NCBI GenBank assembly: GCA_002281535.1
Contig: NCGD01000012.1
Span: 1-64,000 of the forward strand
Origin: Sphingomonas sp. 28-63-12
GTDB taxonomy: Bacteria > Pseudomonadota > Alphaproteobacteria > Sphingomonadales > Sphingomonadaceae
Length of the DNA stretch: 64,000 nt
Direction: 5' to 3'
This document shows, one piece after another, positions 41,343 to 50,371 of this stretch (within the stretch, counting starts at the first letter, position 1; each line of letters starts with the position of its first letter). The notes under the pieces were generated by a model that did not search any database, had not been told where the DNA came from, and saw nothing but the letters and a program-made list of their open reading frames with translations. The position numbers and the translations under genes are program-made.

Positions 41343-44300
41343 GTCACCACCTCTGCGCATCGATCGCACAATGCCCCGTCCTGCACCACCTCGGGCAAAT
41401 GCCGCCAGCAGCGACCGCATTTGGCAAAATCGGTGCGCAGCACGGACACGCTATCGCCCTTCGTCACTTTCGCCACGATGAACACTTCGGCGAGTGCGGC
41501 CACCGGCAGCGGCAGGCTGGGCACCGTCACTTCGGCCTCCAGGCTTGAACGCACGATCTTCTCGCGGCGCAGCGGCTCGATCGCCTCGGTCACCTGCACC
41601 CGCAAGCTGCGGACATCGGCCCAATTGGTGCCCAGCATCGAATCGCCCGGCTGCGGCGGCAATTCCGGCCATTCGAGCAAATGGACAGAGCCGTCCTCGC
41701 TCGGGAAGCGCGTCTGCCAGATTTCCTCGGCGGTGAACGCCAGCACCGGCGCTGCATAGCGGACCAGCGCGTGGAACAATGTGTCCATCACCGTCCGTGC
41801 GGCGCGGCGCTTGGTCGATGTCGGCGCCTCACAATAAAGGCAATCCTTGCGGATATCGAAGTAAAAGGCCGACAGATCCTCATTGGCGAAATCGCTCAGC
41901 AGCCGGACATAGCTGTTGAAATCATAGTCGTTGACGGCCGTTTTCAGCTTGGCATCCATGTCGGCCAGCAAGAACAGCACATAGCGCTCCAGCTCGGGCA
42001 TGTCCTTGACCGGCAGCCGTTCGGCCTCGTCAAACCCCTCCAGCGCGCCGAGCAGATAGCGGAATGTGTTGCGCAGCTTGCGATACTGGTCGGAAACCCC
42101 GTTCAGGATTTCCTTGCCGATCCGGTGATCCTCGGTGAAATCTACCGTCAGCGCCCACAGCCGCAGGATATCGGCGCCGCTGTCCTTCATCAGATCGATC
42201 GGGTTGATCGTGTTGCCCAGGCTCTTGGACATTTTCATGCCCTTTTGGTCCATCGTGAAGCCATGGGTCAGCACCGCCTTGTACGGCGCATGGCCGCGCG
42301 TGCCGCAGCTTTCGAGCAGCGACGACTGGAACCAGCCACGATGTTGGTCCGATCCTTCCAGATACAGGTCGGCGGGCGGCCCCTGATAGCCGGCGGGGCG
42401 CAGCAGATCGGGCCATTTGCCCGATTCGAGCACGAACGCATGGGTGCAGCCGCTGTCGAACCACACATCGAGGATGTCGGCGACGCGCTCGTAATCAGCG
42501 GCGTCATAGGCCGGGCCAAGCAGCGCCGGCGCGGCCTCGTCGGTCCAGGCATCAACGCCCTGCGCACTGATCGCCGCGATGATCCGCGCGTTGACCGCCG
42601 GGTCGCAGAGATACTGCCCGCTCCTGCGATCGACGAACAAGGTGATCGGCACGCCCCAGGCGCGCTGGCGGGAGAGGACCCAGTCAGGGCGCCCCGAAAC
42701 CATCGCGGTGATGCGGTTCTGCCCCTTGGCCGGCACCCAGCGCGTCGCTTCGATCGCGGCGAGGGCACGGTTCCGAAGGGTGTCGCCCTCTTCGCCCTCG
42801 CCCATCGGGAGAGGGGCAAGCTGCAAAGCACCGCGGGGTGAGGGCGCGTGCGCAACGCCAGCGATATCGCCCTCACCCGTCCGCGGCTTCGCCGCTCCCT
42901 CCCTCTCCCGTTGGGAGAGGGAAAGATCCATCGGCACGAACCATTGCGGTGTGCAGCGGAAGATCACCTTGGCCTTGGACCGCCAGCTATGCGGATAGCT
43001 GTGCTTGAAATCATCGCTCGCCGCGAGCAGCCCGCCGCTCGCGCGCAGGTCCGAACAGATCGGGCCATCGGCGCTCACGAACTTCTTGTTGATCACCGAG
43101 CCCTGCCCGCCAAGCCACGCCCAATCGGCGCGGTACATCCCCGCCGCATCGACCGCGAAGACGGGCTCGATGCCATGCGCCTTGCACAGCAGGAAATCGT
43201 CCTCGCCATGATCAGGCGCCATGTGGACGAGCCCTGTGCCCGCATCGGTGGTGACGAAATCGCCCGGCAGGAACGGGCGGGGCCGCAGGAAGAATTCGGC
43301 GAGGGGGGAGTTTACATCAACACTAAGCCCCTCCCCTTCAGGGGAGGGGTTGGGGTGGGGGCTGTCCGCAGGCGCGTCACCAGCGATGAAAGATGCCGTT
43401 GGTGAGACAGCTCCATCCCCAAGCGCCGCGCCAATTGAAGAGGCCCCACCCCCAACCCCTCCCCTGGAGGGGAGGGGCTTGAAGAAGTTGGCCATTGGGT
43501 GGCGGGCGGTGGCGCCTTCGAGCAGCGCCCCGTCAAACGTCGCCTCAATGGTCGGACCAGTCCAGTCGAATGTGGCATCCGGCGCAACGGCAAGGACCCT
43601 CGCCTCCAATTGACGCTGGTATCGCTTAAACGTCGCATCGACCAGGCTCTCAGCCACGATCCAGCCGATATCAGGTTCATGGATGATACCGCGCGCAGCG
43701 GAAAGCTGATCGTCCGGACCCTGAATATTGCAGGCGAAGCCGACGGCCGCATAACGGATGTCTCTTCCGTAGGCGAGCGCCTGATTTACGGGAATGGTCC
43801 AAGGCGTCGTCGTCCAGATGATAGCCGCGTACCGCGCATGGTGTTTACCTGTCAGGTCCAACCAATCGATCTTGCTGTCGACAATCTCGAACGCCACGTC
43901 GATCTGCGTCGACACGATATCCTCATATTCGACTTCGGCCTCGGCGAGCGCGGTCTTTTCGACCGGGGACCACATCACCGGCTTCGCCCCGCGATACAGC
44001 TGGCCGCCTTCCGCGAACTTCATCAGCTCGGTGACGATCGTCGCCTCGGCCTGGAAATCCATCGTCAGATAGGGATGGTCCCAGTCGCCATTGATGCCCA
44101 GCCGCTTCAATTGCTCGCGCTGCGTATTCACCCAGTGCTGCGCATAGGCGCGGCACTCGGCGCGGAATTCCGCCGCGGGCACCTCGTCCTTGTTGCGCTT
44201 CTTGGCGCGATATTGCTCCTCGACCTTCCACTCGATCGGCAGGCCGTGGCAGTCCCAGCCGGGGACATAGGGCGCATCCTTGCCGAGCAGGCTCTGCGTC

Positions 44301-44554
44301 CGGCAGACCGTGTCCTTCAGGATATGGTTGAGCGCATGGCCGATATGCATGTCGCCATTGGCATAGGGCGGGCCGTCATGCAGGATGAACTTCTCGCGGC
44401 CACGGCGGGCTTCACGCAGCTTTTCATACAGGCCGATCGACTGCCAATGCGCCAAAATGCCCGGTTCCTTCTGCGGAAGGCCGGCTTTCATGGGGAACGC
44501 GGTCTTCGGCAGGAAGACGGTGTCTTTATAATCGGGCGCTGTGGTGTCAGTCAT
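41339..44554 (-). CDS. ileS: Isoleucyl-tRNA synthetase with two in-frame repeat insertions
   Basis: A 1071-residue class I synthetase, longer than the roughly 940-970 usual for this group. HIGH (in MHIGHALN), KMSKS (MKMSKSLGN), the CP1 editing core (TTDAGTGLVHMAPDHGEDDF) and a C-terminal four-Cys zinc site (CGRCWRHLP...LCDRC) are all intact. The extra length is residues 359-422 (inserted before RPRPFLPGDF of the editing domain) and 544-590 (after CTPQWFVPMD in the catalytic domain). Both are encoded by paired palindromic repeats. ATG at 44554 starts MTDTTAPDYKDT; the ATGA overlap couples it to lspA. It should be functional because flanking sequence is conserved and the frame is kept. Confidence 0.95.
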   Translation of the reverse strand: MTDTTAPDYKDTVFLPKTAFPMKAGLPQKEPGILAHWQSIGLYEKLREARRGREKFILHDGPPYANGDMHIGHALNHILKDTVCRTQSLLGKDAPYVPGWDCHGLPIEWKVEEQYRAKKRNKDEVPAAEFRAECRAYAQHWVNTQREQLKRLGINGDWDHPYLTMDFQAEATIVTELMKFAEGGQLYRGAKPVMWSPVEKTALAEAEVEYEDIVSTQIDVAFEIVDSKIDWLDLTGKHHARYAAIIWTTTPWTIPVNQALAYGRDIRYAAVGFACNIQGPDDQLSAARGIIHEPDIGWIVAESLVDATFKRYQRQLEARVLAVAPDATFDWTGPTIEATFDGALLEGATARHPMANFFKPLPSRGGVGGGASSIGAALGDGAVSPTASFIAGDAPADSPHPNPSPEGEGLSVDVNSPLAEFFLRPRPFLPGDFVTTDAGTGLVHMAPDHGEDDFLLCKAHGIEPVFAVDAAGMYRADWAWLGGQGSVINKKFVSADGPICSDLRASGGLLAASDDFKHSYPHSWRSKAKVIFRCTPQWFVPMDLSLSQREREGAAKPRTGEGDIAGVAHAPSPRGALQLAPLPMGEGEEGDTLRNRALAAIEATRWVPAKGQNRITAMVSGRPDWVLSRQRAWGVPITLFVDRRSGQYLCDPAVNARIIAAISAQGVDAWTDEAAPALLGPAYDAADYERVADILDVWFDSGCTHAFVLESGKWPDLLRPAGYQGPPADLYLEGSDQHRGWFQSSLLESCGTRGHAPYKAVLTHGFTMDQKGMKMSKSLGNTINPIDLMKDSGADILRLWALTVDFTEDHRIGKEILNGVSDQYRKLRNTFRYLLGALEGFDEAERLPVKDMPELERYVLFLLADMDAKLKTAVNDYDFNSYVRLLSDFANEDLSAFYFDIRKDCLYCEAPTSTKRRAARTVMDTLFHALVRYAAPVLAFTAEEIWQTRFPSEDGSVHLLEWPELPPQPGDSMLGTNWADVRSLRVQVTEAIEPLRREKIVRSSLEAEVTVPSLPLPVAALAEVFIVAKVTKGDSVSVLRTDFAKCGRCWRHLPEVVQDGALCDRCAEVVT
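42796..42921. repeat. CTCTCCC-family palindromic element inside ileS
   Basis: CCTCGCCC-ATC-GGGAGAGG (42796-42814) and CCCTCTCCC-GTT-GGGAGAGGG (42901-42921) bound the element in inverted orientation; GGTGAGGG-like sequences lie just inside. The length of 126 bp is divisible by three. The in-frame insertion as a whole is about 42785-42925 (47 codons) and contributes REREGAAKPRTGEGD and similar sequence to IleRS. Confidence 0.85.
43325..43480. repeat. CCCCTCCCC-family palindromic element inside ileS
   Basis: CCCCTCCCCT-TC-AGGGGAGGGG (43328-43349) and CCCCTCCCCT-GG-AGGGGAGGGG (43456-43477) are inverted copies, each followed inward by TTGGGGTGGGG or its complement. 156 bp, divisible by three. The whole in-frame insertion runs 43289-43480 (64 codons). 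Flanking codons MANFF and LAEFF are similar (GCCAACTTCTTC and GCCGAATTCTTC), possibly a degraded target duplication. Confidence 0.85.
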
Positions 44555-44613
44555 AAGTCGGCGGGCAATAGCGTAGCGTGCCCCGTGATACAAAGCAGAA
44601 GATTGGGTGCGCC

Positions 44614-45543
44614 CTAGCCGGCTGCCAGCACCGCCCGCGCCGCCACGCAATCGGCATCCATCTGCACGACCAATGCCTCAAGGCCATCGAACTTCGCTTC
44701 GGGCCGCAAATAGGCGATCAGCGCCACCTCGATCACCTGCCCGTACAGATCCTCGGCAAAATCGAACAGGAACACCTCCAGCAATTCCTTGGGCGGATCG
44801 AAGGTCGGCCGCACCCCGATATTCGCTGCGCCCGCCAGCACCCGCCCGTCCGCCAGCCGCGCCCGCACCGCATAGATGCCGTAAGCGGGCCGCAAATAGC
44901 TGCCCATGTCGATATTGGCGGTGGGGTAACCAATCGTGCGGCCAACCTTGTCGCCATGCTGCACCCGCCCCTCGATCGCGAACGGCCGCGTCAGCAGCCG
45001 TGCCGCGCCGGCCGGATCGCCCGCCTGAAGCAGATCGCGGATGCGGCTGGAGGAGACGGCCTCGTCACCCGCCGTCACCGCGCCAACGGTTTCGCAAGCA
45101 AAGCCATTCGCCGCGCCAAGGGCGGCCAGCACCGCGACATTGCCGCCACGGGCCTTGCCAAAGGTGAAATCCTCGCCGGTCACCACCCCGGCCACGCCGA
45201 GATTGGCGATCAGCCGTTCATCGACAAATGCCTGCGCGGTCAGCCCGGCCAGCGCGGCATCGAAGCCGAACACCACCATCGCATCGGCGCCGGCCGCGGC
45301 AAACAGCCGCTGGCGCTGGTCGAGCGTCGTCAGCCGGAACGGCGGCACATCGGGCTTGAAATAGCGCACCGGATGGGGATCGAAGGTCGCGACCAGGGCC
45401 GGGACGCCCAGCGTGCGGGCATGCGCCACCGCCCGGCCGATCACCGCCTGGTGCCCCAGATGAAATCCATCGAAATTGCCCAGGGCGACAATGCCGCCGC
45501 GATAGCGGGCGGGCACTGGCGCACCCCCGTCGAGACGCTCCAT
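44614..45543 (-). CDS. ribF: Bifunctional riboflavin kinase / FMN adenylyltransferase
   Basis: A 309-residue two-domain enzyme making FMN then FAD. The N-terminal adenylyltransferase has GNFDGFHLGHQAVIG (HxGH). The C-terminal kinase has GRTIGYPTANID (PTAN). VVTGEDFTFGKARGG and SSSRIRDLLQAGD are also conserved. It precedes ileS by 59 bp, the usual ribF-ileS-lspA order. Confidence 0.95.
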   Translation of the reverse strand: MERLDGGAPVPARYRGGIVALGNFDGFHLGHQAVIGRAVAHARTLGVPALVATFDPHPVRYFKPDVPPFRLTTLDQRQRLFAAAGADAMVVFGFDAALAGLTAQAFVDERLIANLGVAGVVTGEDFTFGKARGGNVAVLAALGAANGFACETVGAVTAGDEAVSSSRIRDLLQAGDPAGAARLLTRPFAIEGRVQHGDKVGRTIGYPTANIDMGSYLRPAYGIYAVRARLADGRVLAGAANIGVRPTFDPPKELLEVFLFDFAEDLYGQVIEVALIAYLRPEAKFDGLEALVVQMDADCVAARAVLAAG

Positions 45544-45685
45544 GGCGCGCGCTATAGGGGGGCGTCGGCGGGGGCGCCAGAGCGAGATGACTTGAGACTC
45601 GGTTTCTGGTGGCTTGAATCCCCTATCCCCGTTCGGACGAACGTTTTCGGGCTTGGGTCAATCTTGCTGAAAACGAGTCACGCCG

Positions 45686-46858
45686 TCACGGTTGCGGCGC
45701 CATGCCGGCGCGGAGCACGCGCAAGACATTGCCCCCCATCACCTTGGCAATGTCCGCGTGGGTAAAGCCGCGATCGACCAGCGCCTGCGTCACCACCGCC
45801 AGTTGCGACACATCGAACCCCGTCGTTACCGCGCCATCGAAATCCGATCCCAGCCCGACATGATCGACGCCGACCAGATCGCGGACATAGGCGATCGCCT
45901 TGGCCGTATCGCGCGGATCGGTGCTGCAGATAGCGCCTTCCCAATAGCCGATCCCGATCACCCCGCCGGTGTGGGCGATGCCCCGGATCTCGTCATCGGT
46001 CAGATTGCGATTGACCTTGCAGGTCGCCTGGACGCCGCCATGGCTGGAAACGATCGGTCGGTGTGCGAAGCCGATCACCTCGGCGACGGTTGCATGGCTG
46101 GCATGCGCGACATCGACGATCATGCCGATCTTTTCCATCCGCCGGATCACGTGCCGGCCCAGCGGGGTCAGCCCGCCCTTGGCCAGCCCATGCATCGATC
46201 CGGCCACGTCATTGTCGAAGAAATGCGCCAGTCCGGCCATGCGAAAGCCGGCGGCATAGAGCCGGTCGAGATTGCCGATCTTGCCCTCGATATCCTGCAA
46301 CCCCTCCACCGACAGCAAGCCGCCGACCGATCTGGCGCCATTGGCGCGATCCGACAGCAGCGCATCGAGATCGGCGGGCGTCAGGATCACGCGCAACTGG
46401 CCAGTCGATGCCGCGGCAAAGCGCTTGAGCTTTTCGGCATGCCATAGCGATCGTTCCAGCAGCGACGTCCAGGTCCTGACCGGCTGGCGCTGGGCGATCG
46501 TCAGCAGCGTGATATTGTCGCTCTCGCCCGAATTGGCGTCGTAATTCTGCCCCTTGGGCGTTTTGGAGACCGATGAAAAAACCTGCAGCGCGACATTGCC
46601 AGCAATCAACCGCGGCACATCTACCTGGCCCTGGCTGGAGCGCACCAGCAGGTCACGATTCCACAGCAACGGATCGGCATGCATATCGGCGATGGCAAGT
46701 GTGGCGTGCAATGCCCGCGTCGCCGCGCTGACACCGGGCAGCGGCACCGGCGCGACCTTGTTCATTGATCGCTCGACGATGCCTGGCGCCAATGTGAAGA
46801 AGGCAATCGTGGCCAGAACAAACAAGGCCAGAAGGCCCCATGACAACCGACGAATCAT
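45686..46858 (-). CDS. Membrane dipeptidase (peptidase family M19)
   Basis: A 390-residue zinc peptidase with an N-terminal membrane anchor or signal (LSWGLLALFVLATIAFFTLA). IADMHADPLLW has the HxD pair, the middle has VDVAHASHATVAEVIGFAHRPIVSSHGG with further His ligands, and DHVGLGSDFDGA is a family block. Renal-dipeptidase-type enzymes split dipeptides, including D-amino-acid ones, outside the cytosol. Start directly follows the folA stop (no gap), so co-transcribed with folA. Confidence 0.9.
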   Translation of the reverse strand: MIRRLSWGLLALFVLATIAFFTLAPGIVERSMNKVAPVPLPGVSAATRALHATLAIADMHADPLLWNRDLLVRSSQGQVDVPRLIAGNVALQVFSSVSKTPKGQNYDANSGESDNITLLTIAQRQPVRTWTSLLERSLWHAEKLKRFAAASTGQLRVILTPADLDALLSDRANGARSVGGLLSVEGLQDIEGKIGNLDRLYAAGFRMAGLAHFFDNDVAGSMHGLAKGGLTPLGRHVIRRMEKIGMIVDVAHASHATVAEVIGFAHRPIVSSHGGVQATCKVNRNLTDDEIRGIAHTGGVIGIGYWEGAICSTDPRDTAKAIAYVRDLVGVDHVGLGSDFDGAVTTGFDVSQLAVVTQALVDRGFTHADIAKVMGGNVLRVLRAGMAPQP

Positions 46859-47531
<673 letters not shown>

Positions 47532-47558
47532 CCCCAACTCCCCTCGACGCCAGAACAT

Positions 47559-47574
47559 GATTACATCTGTAGTC
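47559..47574. promoter_or_regulatory. BlaI/CopY-like operator box
   Basis: TACA-TC-TGTA (47562-47571) sits inside GATTACA-TC-TGTAGTC, a 7-bp-arm palindrome with one mismatch. TACAnnTGTA is the core of BlaI/MecI/CopY binding sites. It lies 28-43 bases upstream of the small ORF start, where a promoter would be. No blaI or copY gene is in this window. Confidence 0.5.
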
Positions 47575-47604
47575 GTCTCGTTTGAACCCGGGATGAACGA
47601 AATG

Positions 47605-48399
47605 TCAGACGGCGACCGGCGCCGCGATATGCGGCTGAGCGTTATAATCGATCAGCTTGAAATCCTCATAGGCATAGCCGTCAATCGCATCGGGCCGGCG
47701 CAGGATTTCAAGCCGCGGCAGCGGGCCCGGCAGACGGATCAACTGCAGCCGTGCCTGATCTAAGTGGTTGAGATACAAATGGCAATCTCCACCCGTCCAG
47801 ATGAATTCGCCCACTTCAAGCCCGCATTGCTGGGCGAGCATATGGGTCAGCAGCGCATAGCTGGCGATGTTGAATGGCACGCCCAGAAACACATCGGCGG
47901 AACGCTGATAGAGCTGCAGGCTCAGCCGCCCATTGGCGACATGCGTCTGGAACAGGCAATGGCATGGCGCCAGCGCCATGGCGTGGAGGTCGCCCGGATT
48001 CCACGCGCTGACGATCTGGCGGCGTGAGGCAGGATTGGTCTTGATCTGCCCGATCAGCTCAGCAATCTGATCGATTTGGCGGCCGTCGCCCGCCGCCCAG
48101 TCGCGCCATTGCTTGCCATAGATCGGCCCCAGGTCGCCATCCTCGCGCGCCCATTCGTCCCAGATGCGGACCTTGCGGTCCTGCAGCCAGCGCACATTGG
48201 TGTCGCCGCGCAGGAACCACAGCAATTCGATGATGATCGATCGCAGATGGAGCTTCTTGGTGGTCAGCACCGGAAACCCCTTGGCGAGATCGAAGCGCAT
48301 CTGGTGCCCGAACACCGACAGCGTGCCTACACCGGTGCGGTCGGCGGTCTCGACGCCGTGATCGAGGATGTGCTGCATCAGGTCCAAATAGGCGCGCAT
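47605..48399 (-). CDS. thyA: Thymidylate synthase
   Basis: A 264-residue enzyme, the same length as E. coli Thy[37 protein letters not shown] opens the fold (given by its opening motif), [10 protein letters not shown] holds the nucleophile Cys, and [26 protein letters not shown] is the dUMP-binding block. It methylates dUMP with methylene-THF. Start at 48399 rather than 48537 because it aligns with the normal N-terminus; the upstream extension is not conserved-looking. Confidence 0.95.
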   Translation of the reverse strand: MRAYLDLMQHILDHGVETADRTGVGTLSVFGHQMRFDLAKGFPVLTTKKLHLRSIIIELLWFLRGDTNVRWLQDRKVRIWDEWAREDGDLGPIYGKQWRDWAAGDGRQIDQIAELIGQIKTNPASRRQIVSAWNPGDLHAMALAPCHCLFQTHVANGRLSLQLYQRSADVFLGVPFNIASYALLTHMLAQQCGLEVGEFIWTGGDCHLYLNHLDQARLQLIRLPGPLPRLEILRRPDAIDGYAYEDFKLIDYNAQPHIAAPVAV

Positions 48400-48403
48400 C
48401 GTC

Positions 48404-49129
48404 TCAGCCGACCTTGCAGGGTTTGATCGCATAAGGGTCAGGTCGCGGCCCTTGGGCGCGGTATGCCGCCATATAACCACCAGCCGACGGCATATCGTCG
48501 GTATAGACTTGGGCGTAGCCGACCGCGGCAAACTCACATTTCAGCAGCGCCGGCGGCGTGCCATGATTCTGGGTCGGGCGGTTGGCATCGACGACGATCA
48601 CCAGTCCGTCGGGTTTGAGCGCCGGCCGCATCCGCCATAGAAATTCATAAGGCTGTTCGATCTCATGATACATATGCACCATCAGCACGCGATCGAAGCT
48701 GTGTTCGGGCAATTTGGGATCAGCCGGCTCGCCAAGCCTGACGCTGACGCTCTGCAGGCGTTCGCGAACCACGCGATCAGCCAGCATATCGCGCACCTCT
48801 GGCACAATATCCTCAGCCAGCACGCGCCCGTCCTTACCAACCCGGTCGGCGAGGCGGATCGTGTAATACCCCTCGCCCGCGCCGATATCGGCCACCGTCA
48901 TACCGGGCTTGATTCCGGCCTTGTCCATAACCTCGCCGGCTTCGTTCTTGCGATCGCGCGCCTCCTCGGTCGACCAACGCGCCGACACGATATGCGCGAC
49001 CGGGCGGTCTGCTGCTGGGAAGCCATCACGATTGCGCGCACCGCCCGATTGCGAGCCGAATCCGGCATCGCAGGCGGCAAGCAGCGCCAGCCCGGCGATC
49101 GCCAATGCAGCGCGCTGCCTAGTCGACAT
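48404..49129 (-). CDS. Lipoprotein with class I SAM-methyltransferase domain
   Basis: A 241-residue protein. It has a lipoprotein signal, [23 protein letters not shown] (lipobox LAAC, Cys about residue 20), then a Rossmann methyltransferase domain: motif [21 protein letters not shown] (GxGxG), motif [15 protein letters not shown]. The 3' half ends in YDD-like loop and LKPCKVG. A methyltransferase exported by a lipoprotein signal is odd because SAM is cytosolic. The ATG overlaps the prfB stop by 11 bases. Substrate unknown. Confidence 0.8.
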   Translation of the reverse strand: MSTRQRAALAIAGLALLAACDAGFGSQSGGARNRDGFPAADRPVAHIVSARWSTEEARDRKNEAGEVMDKAGIKPGMTVADIGAGEGYYTIRLADRVGKDGRVLAEDIVPEVRDMLADRVVRERLQSVSVRLGEPADPKLPEHSFDRVLMVHMYHEIEQPYEFLWRMRPALKPDGLVIVVDANRPTQNHGTPPALLKCEFAAVGYAQVYTDDMPSAGGYMAAYRAQGPRPDPYAIKPCKVG

Positions 49130-50246
49130 CTTCGACCTCAACCGTTTCACCGGTGACGCGCTGCGACAGCGCCGCCGCCATGAACGGATCAAGCGCGCCG
49201 TCGAGCACATCGCCGGGTGCCGTCGATACCACGCCGGTGCGAAGGTCTTTCACCATCTGATAAGGCTGCAGCACATAGGAACGGATCTGGTGTCCCCAGC
49301 CGATATCGGTCTTGCTGTCATTCTCGGCATTGGCGGCGGCCTCCCGGATCGCCAGTTCGCGCTCGTAAAGCCGGGCCCGCAGCTGGTTATAGGCTTCGGC
49401 CTTGTTCTTGTGCTGGCTGCGCTGATTCTGGCACTGAACGACGATGCCCGTCGGCAAATGGGTGATCCGCACCGCCGAATCAGTCGTGTTGATATGCTGG
49501 CCGCCCGCGCCTGATGCGCGATAGGTGTCGATGCGCAGATCGCCTTCGTTGATGTCAACATCGATATTGTCGTCGATCACCGGATAGACCCAGACGCTGG
49601 CAAAGCTGGTGTGCCGCCGCGCCGCGCTGTCATAGGGGCTGATCCGCACCAGCCGGTGCACGCCGCTTTCCGTCTTGGCATAGCCATACGCATTCTCGCC
49701 CTTCAGCAGCAACGTCGCCGATTTGATCCCAGCCTGCTCGCCAGAGTGCTGATCGATCAATTCTACCTTCATTCCCCGCCGTTCCGCCCAGCGGGTGTAC
49801 ATGCGACTAAGCATGCCAGCCCAATCCTGGCTTTCGGTGCCGCCGGCGCCGGCATTGACCTCGATATAGGTGTCGTTGGCATCGGCTTCACCCGCCAGCA
49901 GCGCCTTGACCTTGTCCTCATTGGCACGCCCGGCGAGCGCGGCGAGGCCGGCAACGCCCTCATCGACCATTGCGCTATCGCCTTCGGCTTCCGCCATCTC
50001 CATCAACTCGACGGTGTCGGACAATTCGCTCTCGATCGCCCGCGCCGCGCCGATCGCCTCATCAAGACGGCGCCGCTCGCGCATCACCTCCTGCGCGGCT
50101 CTGGGGTCATTCCACAGCGTCTGGTCCTCGACCCTTGCATTCAATTCATCGAGCCGGCGAAGCGCGCGATCCCAATCGAGGAACCGGCGCAGCAGCGCGA
50201 GCGCCTCGTTGATGCTGTCGACATGGGCTTGCGCTTCGGCGCGCAT
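49119..50246 (-). CDS. prfB: Peptide chain release factor 2
   Basis: A 375-residue RF2 that ends translation at UGA and [21 protein letters not shown] has the GGQ peptidyl-hydrolysis loop; the codon-reading loop is SPYDS (SPF in E. coli). The N-terminus starts [32 protein letters not shown] with no in-frame TGA, so no programmed +1 frameshift is needed. Followed by the overlapping methyltransferase gene. Confidence 0.95.
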   Translation of the reverse strand: MRAEAQAHVDSINEALALLRRFLDWDRALRRLDELNARVEDQTLWNDPRAAQEVMRERRRLDEAIGAARAIESELSDTVELMEMAEAEGDSAMVDEGVAGLAALAGRANEDKVKALLAGEADANDTYIEVNAGAGGTESQDWAGMLSRMYTRWAERRGMKVELIDQHSGEQAGIKSATLLLKGENAYGYAKTESGVHRLVRISPYDSAARRHTSFASVWVYPVIDDNIDVDINEGDLRIDTYRASGAGGQHINTTDSAVRITHLPTGIVVQCQNQRSQHKNKAEAYNQLRARLYERELAIREAAANAENDSKTDIGWGHQIRSYVLQPYQMVKDLRTGVVSTAPGDVLDGALDPFMAAALSQRVTGETVEVEDVD

Positions 50247-50269
50247 GGGGGAACTCCAAAAAATAACGA

Positions 50270-50350
50270 TGTCAGACCAGCGAAAACTGGCATCTCAGGC
50301 GGCATATTCTGTGCCCCCCCTGCGAGATCCCGGTATTCGCCGGGATGACC
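50270..50350. repeat. REP-like palindromic repeat, CCCCAGC-related
   Basis: Inverted units ACCAGCGAAAACTGG near 50276-50290 and CCCGGTATTCGCCGGG at about 50329-50345 lie in the prfB-PBP1A gap. They belong to the dispersed family at 26273 and 29171 but have more mismatches. Confidence 0.6.
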
Positions 50351-50371
50351 ATCACGAATATAGGACTGCCG

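Noticed and set aside
41339-44554. ileS as a pseudogene because of its insertions
   Set aside because: The frame is intact and HIGH, KMSKS, editing and zinc motifs are all kept; lspA and ribF neighbours are normal.
49600-49650. SPY in place of SPF in the RF2 codon-reading loop as an anomaly
   Set aside because: As I recall, SPYDS is common in alphaproteobacterial RF2; not treated as unusual.
50100-50246. Programmed +1 frameshift in prfB
   Set aside because: No in-frame TGA near the N-terminus; one frame encodes the full RF2.
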